From contig JADFDO010000009.1 of the NCBI GenBank assembly GCA_018262855.1, positions 1-64,000 of the forward strand: a stretch of 64,000 bases of DNA. Reading direction: 5' to 3'. The first letter of the stretch is position 1. The number at the start of each line of letters is the position of its first letter. Position numbers and translations under genes: made by a program. The notes under the pieces are model-generated. The model saw only the letters and a program-made list of their open reading frames with translations. It ran no database searches and was not told the origin of the DNA. Source of the stretch: Methanolinea sp. Lineage in GTDB: Archaea; Halobacteriota; Methanomicrobia; Methanomicrobiales; Methanospirillaceae. Below are positions 53,804-63,898 of the stretch, one piece after another.

Positions 53804-55153
53804 ATGTCTATCAGGATGAGAGAACCCCCTGTCAAGAAGATCCTCTACTGGTGCGGGAAGTGCAATGTCCCCCTCCTCGGAAAAACCTGTGGCTGCGGGA
53901 GTGAAGGGCATGCCATCCCGCTTCTTCAGCCATATGACATAAGGCCTGCCCTCCAGAGCGATCATCGCCTCATTGCCCGGTTACTGGAGGAGCGGCATGG
54001 AATCGCGAAGCTGCCATCGGTCCTTCTCCTCAATAAAACAGGGGGGATGGACAGGAAAGACCTTGTCATCGCCAACGGAGGTCGCTTTGGCTGGCTCTCT
54101 TTTGATCCCGTGCACCGTTCTTATGAATTTGAACTCTCCTTCGAAGCTCTGCCTTCAATGCTCCCTTTCATTACAAAGAATATTCTTGAACTGGGATATC
54201 TCCGGGGAGCCGAAGAAGATGTGCTCCAGAGACGAAGAATCGGGGGAAAAAAGTATCCGGCAACCCGGAAAATCCCGGACGGAGGGGTTGTACTCAGGTG
54301 GAACGGTCATGGTGGAGTCGGAGTTTCCACTGACGGGAATGTAAAAGTGAAGGAAGTGGGAAATGTCTCTCCTGTGGTATTGCCCGATCCAGGATGGGAG
54401 GACGTCATAACCCGGAACCGGCAGCACCTGAAGAATTTGGAGCGGAATGCTGTCCGCTTCATCAGGCAGCAGGCTGAAAAAGCACATTGCGTCAATATTT
54501 CGTTTTCAGGCGGGAAGGACAGCACTGCCGTGAGAGAACTTGCCAGGAGAGCGGGATTCGAAGACACATACTATGTAGACACGGGAATGGAATTTCCGGA
54601 AACCCTGGAATTTGTACGGGCTCATCCTGTCAAGACAATCCTTCACGGCGGAGATTTCTGGCGCGAGGTGAACCGGCATGGTCCACCCACGAAGGATGAT
54701 CGATGGTGCTGCGAGCACCTGAAGCTCTCGCCGGTAAAAAAGTGGCTTTCAGGGAAGGGGGAGTGCATGACGATCCAGGGCAACCGCTGGTGCGAATCAT
54801 TTGCCCGGGCAGGTCTTGCGCCTGCATCGAAGAACCCGTATAATCCCGCCCAGACCAATATCTCTCCTATCAGGAACTGGCGTGCACTGGAAGTCTTCCT
54901 GTATATATGGTGGCGAAAACTCCCCGTAAACCCCCTCTATGAAAGGGGGCTTGAGAGGGTGGGATGCTGGATGTGTCCTGCGATGCTCGAGAGCGAATTC
55001 GAGTATGTAGAGAGAGCACACCCCGAACTCTACCGGGAATGGGTTGCCTTCCTGAAAGAATGGATCAGAAAGAGAGGAGGGGACCCGGAATCTGTCACGA
55101 GCGGTGCGTGGCGGTGGAAGACTCTGCCACCCAAAATGCGCGGGAAAAAGTAG
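53804..55153 (+). CDS. PAPS reductase-family protein with zinc-ribbon and PUA-like N-terminal domains
   Basis: A 449-residue protein from the ATG at 53804 (GAGGCGG just ahead). It opens with a zinc-ribbon-like YWCGKCNVPLLGKTCGCG and a PUA-like region (~65-185). The PP-loop adenylation domain follows, with NISFSGGKDSTAVRELA near residue 237. Further Cys residues are WCCEHLK and VGCWMCPAML. PAPS/APS reductases act in sulfate assimilation. The PUA-like domain and CxxC pairs suggest an RNA- or sulfur-transfer enzyme is possible (thiolation-type PP-loop). Substrate is open. Confidence 0.84.
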   Translation: MSIRMREPPVKKILYWCGKCNVPLLGKTCGCGSEGHAIPLLQPYDIRPALQSDHRLIARLLEERHGIAKLPSVLLLNKTGGMDRKDLVIANGGRFGWLSFDPVHRSYEFELSFEALPSMLPFITKNILELGYLRGAEEDVLQRRRIGGKKYPATRKIPDGGVVLRWNGHGGVGVSTDGNVKVKEVGNVSPVVLPDPGWEDVITRNRQHLKNLERNAVRFIRQQAEKAHCVNISFSGGKDSTAVRELARRAGFEDTYYVDTGMEFPETLEFVRAHPVKTILHGGDFWREVNRHGPPTKDDRWCCEHLKLSPVKKWLSGKGECMTIQGNRWCESFARAGLAPASKNPYNPAQTNISPIRNWRALEVFLYIWWRKLPVNPLYERGLERVGCWMCPAMLESEFEYVERAHPELYREWVAFLKEWIRKRGGDPESVTSGAWRWKTLPPKMRGKK

Positions 55154-55248
55154 TGAGAACACCCCTCTCTCCCGGTGGTACCAATCGGACCTTGAACGTT
55201 GCGCAATTTTCACATAAAACCCTGGTACAGGCCTTTCAAGATAAATAA

Positions 55249-55257
55249 TTTTATATA
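55249..55257 (+). promoter_or_regulatory. TATA box of the grpE-dnaK-dnaJ operon
   Basis: TTTTATATAG, about 35 bases before the grpE ATG. With its 3' flank it closely resembles the thermosome promoter. Confidence 0.58.
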
Positions 55258-55289
55258 GAACTACAATGCAATAGATAAATGATAGCGCT

Positions 55290-55817
55290 ATGGCCGAATC
55301 CAGAGAGGAGGAAAATTTTGACTCTGATGAAAAAAAGGAGCAAAAATCTCAAGCAGATTTAAATGAGCCTTCTTCCGGTCTGGAAGAGTTACAGAAGAAG
55401 TATGACGAGCTGAATGATCGGTTCATCAGGCTTGCAGCGGACTTTGAGAATTACAGGAAAAGGTCGGACCGGGATGTCGAGAACCGGGTGAAGTTTGCCA
55501 TAGAGGGATTTGCAGTGGAACTCCTTGAAGTGGTGGACAATTTCGACCGGGCCCTCTCTGCAGACCCTGGTTCTGCACGCGAAGGTCTCGAACAGATCCA
55601 CAAGCAGTTCCGGACAATCATGGAACGTCACGGTATCTGCCCCATCGAGGCCACCGGAAAAAAATTCGATCCAGGTGAACACGAGGCGGTGTACTGTGAA
55701 CCTTCCGATCAGGAGGAGGGAACGGTTCTCAAAGAGATCTGCTGTGGCTTCCGGATGCACGACAAGGTTATACGATATGCAAAAGTGGCTGTTTCGAAAG
55801 GAAAGGAGACTGAGTAA
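55290..55817 (+). CDS. grpE: GrpE nucleotide exchange factor
   Basis: A 175-residue cochaperone. A charged, disordered N-terminus (~1-35) precedes a long coiled coil with [20 protein letters not shown] and the beta-wing domain with [24 protein letters not shown]. It releases ADP from DnaK. It is the first gene of a grpE-dnaK-dnaJ operon and is followed by dnaK after two bases. Confidence 0.94.
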   Translation: MAESREEENFDSDEKKEQKSQADLNEPSSGLEELQKKYDELNDRFIRLAADFENYRKRSDRDVENRVKFAIEGFAVELLEVVDNFDRALSADPGSAREGLEQIHKQFRTIMERHGICPIEATGKKFDPGEHEAVYCEPSDQEEGTVLKEICCGFRMHDKVIRYAKVAVSKGKETE

Positions 55818-55819
55818 AC

Positions 55820-57676
55820 ATGGCAAAAGAGAAGATACTTGGCATTGATCTGGGGACCACGTTTTCCTGCATGGCCATCATGGAGGCCGGCAAACCCATC
55901 GTGATCCCCAATGCAGAGGGACAGAGGACCACCCCTTCGGTGGTTGCATTCACGAAAGACGGTGAACGCCTGGTCGGGAGCCTCGCGAAGAGGCAGGCCG
56001 TCACCAATCCGACCCGGACCATTCAATCCATCAAACGAAAGATGGGCACCACCGAGAAGGTGAAGATCGACGATAAAAGCTACACTCCCCAGGAGATATC
56101 AGCGATGATCCTCCAGAAGATGAAGACGGATGCGGAGGCATACCTTGGGGAGAAGATCTCAAAGGCGGTCATCACCACTCCGGCATATTTCAATGATGCC
56201 CAGCGGCAGGCCACCAAGGATGCGGGCCGGATCGCAGGCCTTGAGGTGTTGAGGATCATCAATGAACCAACGGCCAGTGCGCTCGCCTATGGTATCGACA
56301 AGGAACAGGACGCGACCGTGCTCGTCTATGATCTCGGCGGGGGAACATTCGATGTGTCAATTCTTACCCTCGGAGACGGGGTATTCGAGGTGAAGGCCAC
56401 ATCGGGGAACAACCACCTTGGAGGCGACGACTTTGACAGCCGGATTGTCGACTATCTTGTGGATGAGTTCAAAAAGAAGGAAGGTATCAACCTTCGATCC
56501 GATCCCATTGCATCCCAGCGCCTGCGCGATGCAGCGGAGAATGCCAAGATCGAGCTCTCCCAGAAGATGAAGACAAATATCAACCTCCCGTACATCACCA
56601 CAGGACCGAGCGGTCCCCTCTTCCTCGATATCGATCTCACCCGTGCAAAGCTCGAGCAGTTGATCGGGGATCTCGTAGAGTCGACGGTGATGCCGGTCAA
56701 GCAGGCATTGGGCGACGCAAAGCTTACGCCTGACCAGATTGACCATGTCCTTCTCGTGGGAGGATCGACACGGGTGCCTCTCGTCCAGGAGACTGTCAGG
56801 AAGATCCTCGGCAAAGAACCCGACAAGGGTATCAATCCCGACGAGTGTGTCGGTCTCGGTGCTGCGATCCAGGGGGCGGTCCTCTCAGGAGAGACAAAGG
56901 ATATCGTGCTTCTGGATGTCACTCCGCTCACGCTTGGGATCGAGACCCTTGGGGGCATTTCGACCAAGTTGATCGAGAGAAATACGACCATTCCTACCAG
57001 GAAAAGCCAGATATTCTCCACCGCGGCGGATGGCCAGACGAGCGTTGAGATCCACGTTGTCCAGGGAGAGCGTGCGCTCGCGAAGGATAACTTCACGCTG
57101 GGCAGGTTCCAGCTGACCGGAATACCCCCGGCACCCCGCGGCATACCTCAGATCGAGGTCACGTTCGATATCGATGCCAACGGTATCATCCATGTTTCTG
57201 CAAAAGACCTCGGGACAGGGAACGAGCAGGCCATCACCATCAAGGGTGACCGGAAACTCACCGAGGATGACATCAAGAGGATGACCGAGGATGCGAAGAA
57301 GTTCGAGGCAGAAGACGCAAAGAAGAAGGAAGAGATCGAACTTCGGAACGGTGCCGATATCGCAATCTTCTCTGCCGAAAAGATGCTGAAAGAGCAGGCA
57401 GCAAATATCGAACCGGCTGACAAGGAAAAAGTGGAGGCAGGAGTCAGCGAGCTTCGGAAAGCCCTCGAGGCAGACAACAGCGATGAGATCAAGGCCAAGG
57501 TGGAGAGTCTCACCGAAGCGGTCTACTCAATCACCACCAAGATCTACCAGAAAGTCCAGGCGGAGAGGCAGGCAAAGGAAGCACAGGCCGGGGAGGCGGG
57601 TGCAGGAACGGGCAATTCAACACAGGAAAAGGATGAGAACGTCGTCGATGCCGATTATAAGGTAAAAGACGAGTGA
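55820..57676 (+). CDS. dnaK: Hsp70 chaperone DnaK
   Basis: The 618-residue chaperone has the ATPase signatures [29 protein letters not shown] and [16 protein letters not shown] substrate-binding domain follows (from [17 protein letters not shown]) and a helical lid. The C-terminus ends in [12 protein letters not shown], matching the bacterial DnaK acidic tail. Archaeal copies are thought to have been acquired from bacteria. Confidence 0.97.
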   Translation: MAKEKILGIDLGTTFSCMAIMEAGKPIVIPNAEGQRTTPSVVAFTKDGERLVGSLAKRQAVTNPTRTIQSIKRKMGTTEKVKIDDKSYTPQEISAMILQKMKTDAEAYLGEKISKAVITTPAYFNDAQRQATKDAGRIAGLEVLRIINEPTASALAYGIDKEQDATVLVYDLGGGTFDVSILTLGDGVFEVKATSGNNHLGGDDFDSRIVDYLVDEFKKKEGINLRSDPIASQRLRDAAENAKIELSQKMKTNINLPYITTGPSGPLFLDIDLTRAKLEQLIGDLVESTVMPVKQALGDAKLTPDQIDHVLLVGGSTRVPLVQETVRKILGKEPDKGINPDECVGLGAAIQGAVLSGETKDIVLLDVTPLTLGIETLGGISTKLIERNTTIPTRKSQIFSTAADGQTSVEIHVVQGERALAKDNFTLGRFQLTGIPPAPRGIPQIEVTFDIDANGIIHVSAKDLGTGNEQAITIKGDRKLTEDDIKRMTEDAKKFEAEDAKKKEEIELRNGADIAIFSAEKMLKEQAANIEPADKEKVEAGVSELRKALEADNSDEIKAKVESLTEAVYSITTKIYQKVQAERQAKEAQAGEAGAGTGNSTQEKDENVVDADYKVKDE

Positions 57677-57681
57677 GCCCG

Positions 57682-58815
57682 ATGGCGGCGGGTGATTACT
57701 ACGAGATCCTGGGTATTCCCAGGAATGCGGACGAGAAGGAGATCAAGAAAGCCTACCGTAACCTGGCCCGGAAGTATCACCCCGATGTCTGCAAGGAACA
57801 CGGCGCAGAGGAGAAATTCAAGACGATCAACGAGGCGTACAGCGTGCTCTCGGACTCGCAGAAGCGTGCCCAGTACGACCACATGGGTCACGAGACCTTT
57901 ACGAGCGCTTCGAAGGGATCTTACAGCGGAGCCGGCGGTTTCCACGGTGGGGGATTCAGCGCCGATTTCAGCGGATTCGGGGACATCTTCGATTTCTTTG
58001 GCGGCGGATTCTCGGGATCAAGGCAGAGTGGTCCCCAGGAAGGTTCCGATCTCCTGATGAAGATGCAGGTGACCCTCGAGGATGTGGTATTTGGTGCTGA
58101 CCGTGAGATCGAGGTGAACCATACCGAAGCCTGCAGCCACTGCAATGGTACCGGGAGTGAGAACAAGAAACTTGTGAACTGTCCGAGGTGCCAGGGTTCC
58201 GGCCAGATGCGGCAGATGAGCCAGACAATCTTCGGCCAGTTTGTTCGCATGAGCACCTGTACTGAATGCCATGGGCGCGGGCGTATCCCTGAAAAACGAT
58301 GCACCGAATGCCGCGGCTCCGGGCATACCCAGGTTCACAGGAAAGTGACCGTCCATATTCCTGCCGGTATCGACAGCGGGATGCGACTGCGCATGGAAGG
58401 GTATGGTGAGGCGGGGGACTACGGTGCACCAAACGGCGATCTCTTCATAGAGATCTATGTGCGTCCCCATGCAGGGTTCAAGAGGATTGGGGACAACCTC
58501 GAGACCGATGTGGAAATAAGCCCCGCACAGGCCGTGGTAGGGTCGGTCGTGAACGTGGAAACCATCGAGAAAAAAACCGTGGAACTGACGATACCCGCTG
58601 GGATCCAGCACAATACCGCATTGAAGATCCCGGGCGAGGGAGTGAGGCGCCGGGGCAAACCCGGGGATCTCCTGGTTCGCGTCAAAGTCGTCATTCCTAA
58701 GCAACTGAAGCAGGAGATAAAAGGCCTCTACGAGAAGATCCTTGAGCTGGAAGGTCACCACATGGCCGATTCAAAAAAGGGCGGCATCTTCTCGGGTTTT
58801 ATGGGGAAGAAATAG
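57682..58815 (+). CDS. dnaJ: DnaJ cochaperone (type I Hsp40)
   Basis: A 377-residue protein with the J-domain ([20 protein letters not shown] and the HPD motif in [10 protein letters not shown]), a Gly/Phe-rich region, and four CxxCxGxG-type zinc repeats (e.g. [38 protein letters not shown]). The C-terminal substrate-binding domain follows. It stimulates DnaK ATPase. I use the ATG at 57682; a GTG at 57673 overlapping the dnaK stop is an alternative. Confidence 0.96.
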   Translation: MAAGDYYEILGIPRNADEKEIKKAYRNLARKYHPDVCKEHGAEEKFKTINEAYSVLSDSQKRAQYDHMGHETFTSASKGSYSGAGGFHGGGFSADFSGFGDIFDFFGGGFSGSRQSGPQEGSDLLMKMQVTLEDVVFGADREIEVNHTEACSHCNGTGSENKKLVNCPRCQGSGQMRQMSQTIFGQFVRMSTCTECHGRGRIPEKRCTECRGSGHTQVHRKVTVHIPAGIDSGMRLRMEGYGEAGDYGAPNGDLFIEIYVRPHAGFKRIGDNLETDVEISPAQAVVGSVVNVETIEKKTVELTIPAGIQHNTALKIPGEGVRRRGKPGDLLVRVKVVIPKQLKQEIKGLYEKILELEGHHMADSKKGGIFSGFMGKK

Positions 58816-58923
58816 GATATTCCCTCGCCCTCTACTCTTTCACCCGATACCTTCTGGAAAACCGTGTTCTCCTGAATCCTGCTGCCCCTTTGTTTCTTGG
58901 GGTAGCAAGTCAACAATATATTC

Positions 58924-59898
58924 GTGCGTCTTCTGGTGGAACTCGCCGGAGATCATCCGGAACTCCCGTATGCAGAGCTTGACCTCCTCGGACACATCCT
59001 CGAGAGGAATGTCCAGGTTGGGGTGGTGGATTGTACGCAGCCGGATGATATACCGAGGCTTGCCCTTGCCCATTCAGCCATGGAATACCTGGGTTCGTGC
59101 GAGGCGGAAAACGATGCAGTGAAAAAGATGATCAGGGATCTTTCGATCTCCACCCCGCATCAGTTCGCTGTCAGGGTGAAAAAGATCTTCGGCAGTACGA
59201 TGGAGACCTCTGAACCGGACCTGGAGAGAATGATAGGTGCGGGAATTTGTGGAAAAGTCAACCTTCAGAACCCTGTTGAGGAGTTCCGTGCAGTGATCGC
59301 AGGGTCGCGGTGCTACTTTGGGAAAGTGATCTGGAGAAGCGATCCACGCCGCTTCGCAGATCGCAGGCCTGGAGATAGGCCCTTTTTTCACCCGGGTGTC
59401 ATGATGCCAAGGATGGTCCGGGCACTCATGAATATATCGTGTGCGAGATATGGGGAGTTCCTCCTTGATCCGTTCTGTGGAACCGGTGGCATGGTGATGG
59501 AGGCCAATCTCATGGGGATCCATGCAGTGGGATCAGACACGGATACTTTCATGGTCAGGGGCAGCAGGCTGAATGTCAAGGGAGGAGAGATCCTGCAGGC
59601 CGACGCATGCTGCCTCCCGTTTCCCACCGCATCCTTTGATGCAGTGGTCACCGATCTCCCTTACGGGCAGTCTGTCTCTATCAGGGCAGAAAGCCTTGAC
59701 ACGCTGTACCGGACTGCGCTTCTGGAGATCGCACGGGTGCTGAAACCACGCCGCAGGGCAGTCCTCGTCACACACAGGGATATACGGGCCCAGGCAGCCA
59801 GTGTTCTGGAGATTGCCGGGTGCTATTCACAGAGGGTCCACAAGAGCCTCACACGACATATCCTCGTGCTCGAAAAGAACCGGTCTTTTCGATCTTGA
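58924..59898 (+). CDS. trmG10: tRNA (guanine(10)-N2)-methyltransferase
   Basis: A 324-residue enzyme with a THUMP-like N-terminal region (to ~160, including HQFAVRVKKIFGS) and a Rossmann methyltransferase. The latter has motif I LLDPFCGTGGMVMEAN near residue 180 and the catalytic VTDLPYGQSVS motif (D/N-x-P-Y type). It methylates G10 in tRNA. The start codon is GTG. The gap after dnaJ is 108 bp. Confidence 0.9.
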   Translation: MRLLVELAGDHPELPYAELDLLGHILERNVQVGVVDCTQPDDIPRLALAHSAMEYLGSCEAENDAVKKMIRDLSISTPHQFAVRVKKIFGSTMETSEPDLERMIGAGICGKVNLQNPVEEFRAVIAGSRCYFGKVIWRSDPRRFADRRPGDRPFFHPGVMMPRMVRALMNISCARYGEFLLDPFCGTGGMVMEANLMGIHAVGSDTDTFMVRGSRLNVKGGEILQADACCLPFPTASFDAVVTDLPYGQSVSIRAESLDTLYRTALLEIARVLKPRRRAVLVTHRDIRAQAASVLEIAGCYSQRVHKSLTRHILVLEKNRSFRS

Positions 59899-59968
59899 TA
59901 CACACTGGCTCTCCCATGAGACGTAAAAAATTCCTAAATAGTTGAAAAAAACAAGGGTACATTGAGCA

Positions 59969-60736
59969 ATGCCGGATATGAGCAAGGGTTCCAGCGGGAA
60001 GATCCTGACCTGCTTCAGGACTGAGAAGGGAATCCGTGACCGGAACGAGGATGCATGTGGTGTTTTTTCACTCGGATCCGGAGAGGGTTCCCTGTATCTG
60101 CTCGCGGTCGCTGATGGCCTTGGAGGGCACCCGGCGGGTGAAGTGGCAAGTGCGCTTGCAATCAGAGCGCTGCACCAGGCCGTCTCGACAGGGATGAACA
60201 CCCTCCCTGATCTCAAACAGTCTTCCCTCGAAACCATACTCGCTGCCGGATTCTCAAAGGCGAACTGGGATGTCATCAACCATGCATCCGGAAATCCACG
60301 GTGTCTTGGGATGGGAACCACGCTCGTTGCAGCTCTCATAAATCAGGAAGGAGAGGGAATTTTGGGGAATGTAGGCGACAGCCGGGCTTACCTTTTCTCC
60401 AAAGGGCCGGAGCGGATCACGCGTGATCATTCAAGGGTCCAGGAGATGGTAGATGCAGGAATTCTCTCTCCTGATGAGGCCGTGTCCCACCCGATGAGGC
60501 ATATTGTCACGAGGATCATTGGAAGGCCGGGGGATCTCCCGGATTTTTATCATTTCTCCATGGAGGATGGAACACTCGTTCTCTGTTCGGATGGCCTCCT
60601 TGATGGCATGGATGACCGGGAGCTTGGAACATTTGCGAGAAGGCTTCATATCAAAGGTCTCTGTGAAAGCCTCGTGGAATATGCTCGGACACGAAGCAGG
60701 GACAATATTACGGTCGTGGCAGCAGTCAGGGAATGA
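59969..60736 (+). CDS. PP2C-family protein phosphatase
   Basis: A 255-residue metal-dependent Ser/Thr phosphatase. The metal- and phosphate-binding motifs are GIRDRNEDACG near residue 20, LAVADGLGGHPAGE, GNVGDSRAYLF, LCSDGLLDGM and RSRDNITVV. The short, single-domain form resembles bacterial Stp-type enzymes. The matching kinase is not seen in the window. Confidence 0.93.
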   Translation: MPDMSKGSSGKILTCFRTEKGIRDRNEDACGVFSLGSGEGSLYLLAVADGLGGHPAGEVASALAIRALHQAVSTGMNTLPDLKQSSLETILAAGFSKANWDVINHASGNPRCLGMGTTLVAALINQEGEGILGNVGDSRAYLFSKGPERITRDHSRVQEMVDAGILSPDEAVSHPMRHIVTRIIGRPGDLPDFYHFSMEDGTLVLCSDGLLDGMDDRELGTFARRLHIKGLCESLVEYARTRSRDNITVVAAVRE

Positions 60737-60778
60737 TCGGGTTTTTCCTTCCGATGCCTTGTTACAGATAAAAAGGAA

Positions 60779-61495
60779 TTATTTCTTGGATCCCGGGGCG
60801 GCAGTCACAATCTGGACTGCTTCCACCATCTCCGGGAGCATCTCGACCGGGAATCCCATCACCATCTCCCCGTCCTCAATCCCGGAAAACTTCCGGGAGC
60901 CGTCACACCCGAGAGAGTAATTCGCCCTGCCGGTCAGGTAGGTCTGGGCACACGCATCTGCGCACACCGACTGGATGCCGGAAAACTCTGACGTAATCCT
61001 GCCACCCATCCTGTAGAGTGTTGCCTGGGCCAGTTTCAGCATCACTCTTGCAGGTGCGACGATGATGATCACGTGTGGTGAGAACTGTGCTTTTTCCAGC
61101 GGCGCATAGAGTGTGGCAAAGGTCGCGCCGGACTCAACATGAGGGATGCGATCGATGGTCCGCTTGCACGAGGCGGTGCTCTCAAACTTTCCCAGTTTGT
61201 AGTAGAAATGCCCGTTCTTCAGGGTCTCCGTGATAGGCCGGAGGCCGAGTGCCCATGCACCGCCCATACATTCGTGGTTCTCGACAGTGGAGTAGAACAC
61301 CTTGCCGTCTCTCCGTGCCATGTTCACCATCTGGCAGTGCCGGACGGTTCCGCTCAGGTGCTCCATACCATCGGGAATATCTTCTTTTCCCGTTGCCAGC
61401 CTGACTGCGACGGGGGAAAATGCAAGGCCCAGAGCCTTTTTCAGGCTCGCAGATGCCTCGCCATAATCAATCCTCTTCTTGATGGTCTCATCCAT
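60779..61495 (-). CDS. DUF169-family protein
   Basis: A 238-residue protein with the DUF169 pattern: GLAFSPVAVRLATGKEDIP, CQMVNMARRDGKVFY, ENHECMGGAWALGLRP, and PHVIIIVAPARVMLKLAQ. Cys residues occur at several positions (CKRTIDR, VCADACAQTYL, LGCDGSRKF), so a metal or cofactor role is possible. The family is common in methanogens and anaerobes and has no established function. It is convergent with the PP2C gene. Confidence 0.82.
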   Translation of the reverse strand: MDETIKKRIDYGEASASLKKALGLAFSPVAVRLATGKEDIPDGMEHLSGTVRHCQMVNMARRDGKVFYSTVENHECMGGAWALGLRPITETLKNGHFYYKLGKFESTASCKRTIDRIPHVESGATFATLYAPLEKAQFSPHVIIIVAPARVMLKLAQATLYRMGGRITSEFSGIQSVCADACAQTYLTGRANYSLGCDGSRKFSGIEDGEMVMGFPVEMLPEMVEAVQIVTAAPGSKK

Positions 61496-61572
61496 GCATG
61501 CATCACTTCCGATATGGCATTTAGATGCTCGGGCTCAAAAGAGATAAAACTGCTCATATGAGTAAAAACGCA

Positions 61573-62388
61573 TTATAACCGGCGTAATTTATGATCGACC
61601 TTTCTGAAGAAATTTTTGTGGGCATCGACAAAGAGGGCAGGCCGGGACGCCCTGGAAATCGTGATATTCGCCTCGTTTCCGAGTTCAATCGACTTCTGCC
61701 CATCGATCACGAGCGTTGCTGGTTTTGCGCTCTCGAGCCGCACCTCGACACTGCGCTCGTTGCTGATCAGGTGCGGGCGCGATGAGAGCATGTAGGGGGC
61801 CAGGGGGACAAGCAGGAATCCCTCGATACGTGGGTCTACGATGGGCCCTCCAGCGCTCATCGCGTAGGCGGTGGACCCTGTCGGGGTGCTCATGAGGAGT
61901 CCGTCCGCACGGAACCGTTCTGCAGGGATCCCATCGACAACCACGACGAATCGCAGCATCTTTGCCGGGCGGCTTGTGACAATCAAAGCTTCGTTCAAGG
62001 CCTGCCCAAGTGTCTCGCCTCCGCGTGCAAGGGAGATGCGCATCCGTGGCTCGATGGCAAATCCAGGCCGGAGAGTCTTGATAAACTCCCCTGCTTCGTC
62101 TGGTTCAAGATCGGCTAAAAAACCTACCTCGCCCCAGTTGATTCCGAGGACCGGGATCTGCTTCTCCATGTGCTGGACAGTATGGAGTATGGTTCCGTCC
62201 CCCCCAACCACCACAATAAGGTCTGACAGTGTGTCCCATGACCACGAAGGATGCTCGCCAATGGCTTTCGCAGTTGCGGGTTCGTATGAGACCTGGTGGT
62301 CGTCCTTTTTGAGGGATTCACCGAGGTCTCGTGTGAATGCAAGGGCTTTCTGATCGTCAATCCGCGAAACCAGCACGATCTTCATCAT
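61573..62388 (-). CDS. nadK: NAD kinase
   Basis: The 271-residue enzyme makes NADP from NAD and ATP. Motifs: [13 protein letters not shown] near residue 60, [11 protein letters not shown], the [19 protein letters not shown] block, and a C-terminal [12 protein letters not shown]. It follows an inositol monophosphatase-like gene by six bases in the same operon. In some methanogens the two activities are fused as NAD kinase/NADP phosphatase. Confidence 0.94.
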   Translation of the reverse strand: MMKIVLVSRIDDQKALAFTRDLGESLKKDDHQVSYEPATAKAIGEHPSWSWDTLSDLIVVVGGDGTILHTVQHMEKQIPVLGINWGEVGFLADLEPDEAGEFIKTLRPGFAIEPRMRISLARGGETLGQALNEALIVTSRPAKMLRFVVVVDGIPAERFRADGLLMSTPTGSTAYAMSAGGPIVDPRIEGFLLVPLAPYMLSSRPHLISNERSVEVRLESAKPATLVIDGQKSIELGNEANITISRASRPALFVDAHKNFFRKVDHKLRRL

Positions 62389-62394
62389 ATCCTC

Positions 62395-63171
62395 CTATCT
62401 CAGGTATTCAATTACCTTATGGTGCAGGATACCGTTGGTGGCGACCATGCACCTCCCGATAGTAACCTCGTCGGGGAAATGGATTGGCATGCCTTCGAGG
62501 TCGCTGACCATCCCCCCGGCCTCGGTGCAGATGAGCATACCTGCTGCTGCATCAGTGACCCTCAATGTGCCACGGATATCGATAAACCCATCTATGCGGC
62601 CGCATCCGATGTACGAGAGTTCAAGTGCAGAAGCACCGAAGAGACGCCATCGGCGTATCTTCTGTCCGAGATGCATCACCCTTCGGGGGTCAAATTTTCT
62701 CCCGTAGATGCTCATGGCACTCTCGTTGAGGTTCGAAATTTTTGATGCAGTCACCGGGCGGTCATCGAGCCAGGCCCCCTTCCCGCGTATTGCGGTGAAG
62801 GTCTCACCGCTGGCAAGATCACGGACAAAACCCTGGAGAACGACACCTTCCTCGGCATATGCGAGGGAAAGGGCATAGAAGGGTATTCCGGCAACGGCAT
62901 TGTAGGTCCCGTCGATCGGATCCAAAAATATGGTCCCGGCCTTGCCGGGAAATTCGACTTTTCCTGCCTCTTCGGAAATCAGGGTCCTGCAGAGCGGATG
63001 ATCCTCAAGGAATGCAAGGATGCAATCCTCAGCCACCTGGTCGATCTCTTTGGTGGGGGTACGATCGGCACCTATCCGTATGGTTCTGCCAGCCTTCTCT
63101 GTACCAACCATGTCACGAATTGCGTCCTGCACATCGCGGGCAAGGATTGAACACGCGTCTAAAAACTCCAT
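62395..63171 (-). CDS. IMPase/FBPase-family phosphatase
   Basis: The 258-residue Mg-dependent phosphatase has motif RTLISEEAGKVEF near residue 80, the metal-binding TIFLDPIDGTYNAVAG, and a late RVTDAAAGMLICTEAGG. Archaeal family members act on inositol phosphate, fructose 1,6-bisphosphate or NADP. The close pairing with nadK suggests NADP phosphatase as a candidate role. Confidence 0.9.
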   Translation of the reverse strand: MEFLDACSILARDVQDAIRDMVGTEKAGRTIRIGADRTPTKEIDQVAEDCILAFLEDHPLCRTLISEEAGKVEFPGKAGTIFLDPIDGTYNAVAGIPFYALSLAYAEEGVVLQGFVRDLASGETFTAIRGKGAWLDDRPVTASKISNLNESAMSIYGRKFDPRRVMHLGQKIRRWRLFGASALELSYIGCGRIDGFIDIRGTLRVTDAAAGMLICTEAGGMVSDLEGMPIHFPDEVTIGRCMVATNGILHHKVIEYLR

Positions 63172-63212
63172 GGTGCCAGATCCGACGGATTCTACAGGAG
63201 TATTTATCTGGT

Positions 63213-63220
63213 GATATAAA
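63213..63220 (+). promoter_or_regulatory. TATA box of the aIF5A gene
   Basis: GATATAAA lies about 40 bases before the ATG at 63259, in the gap shared with the divergent IMPase-like gene. Confidence 0.5.
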
Positions 63221-63258
63221 GATACATGTTACTGCGTTTTCACGCGGGTGTGAACCTA

Positions 63259-63642
63259 ATGAAGGAACAGACAGAGGTAGGGAAGCTGAAAGAGGGACGG
63301 TACATGGTCATCGATGATGAACCATGCAAAATACTGGGTATCTCCGTCTCAAAACCAGGAAAACACGGAGCTGCAAAGGCCAGGATCGATGCAATGGGTC
63401 TCTTTGACGGGGTCAAGCGCTCCATTGTCCAGCCTGTCTCTGCAAAGACCTATGTCCCGGTCGTTGAGAGGAAGAGCGGGCAGGTCATCACCATCAGCGG
63501 GACAACTGTCACCCTCATGGATATGAAAGAGTATAACAATTTCGAGATCGAGGTCCCCGCTGACAAGATCGACCAGGTGGAAGTGGGTAAAGAGATCCAG
63601 TACATGGAAGCCCTCGGGAAGAGGAAACTCGACCTGGATTGA
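63259..63642 (+). CDS. eif5A: Translation factor aIF5A
   Basis: A 127-residue factor with the hypusination loop KPGKHGAAKARI near residue 35; the Lys in PGKHG is modified by deoxyhypusine synthase. A C-terminal OB-fold follows (TVTLMDMKEYNNFEIEVPAD). It promotes peptide bond formation at Pro-rich stretches. I use the ATG at 63259; the frame could be extended to 63226, but the sequence before 63259 is not conserved-looking. Confidence 0.95.
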   Translation: MKEQTEVGKLKEGRYMVIDDEPCKILGISVSKPGKHGAAKARIDAMGLFDGVKRSIVQPVSAKTYVPVVERKSGQVITISGTTVTLMDMKEYNNFEIEVPADKIDQVEVGKEIQYMEALGKRKLDLD

Positions 63643-63898
63643 TCCTTCATCAGGAATCCCGCCAGTCATTTTTTTTCTTTTTTCCCGACAACATGGGATA
63701 TTTTTCAAAATAACCAGGAATAACGGTCGCCTTCTCCTCTCCATCGAGTCATACCTGTTGTTTTATTTCTGGGAAGGTTCCCAAAAGTCCAGGTAGTTTA
63801 CAAGGTAGGACTGGAAAATAACCCGATACTCTGAAAAGCTATCGAAGCCCGCCAATCCCGCATTTCCACCCGGTGAATATGAAAAGAGCATCACCATG

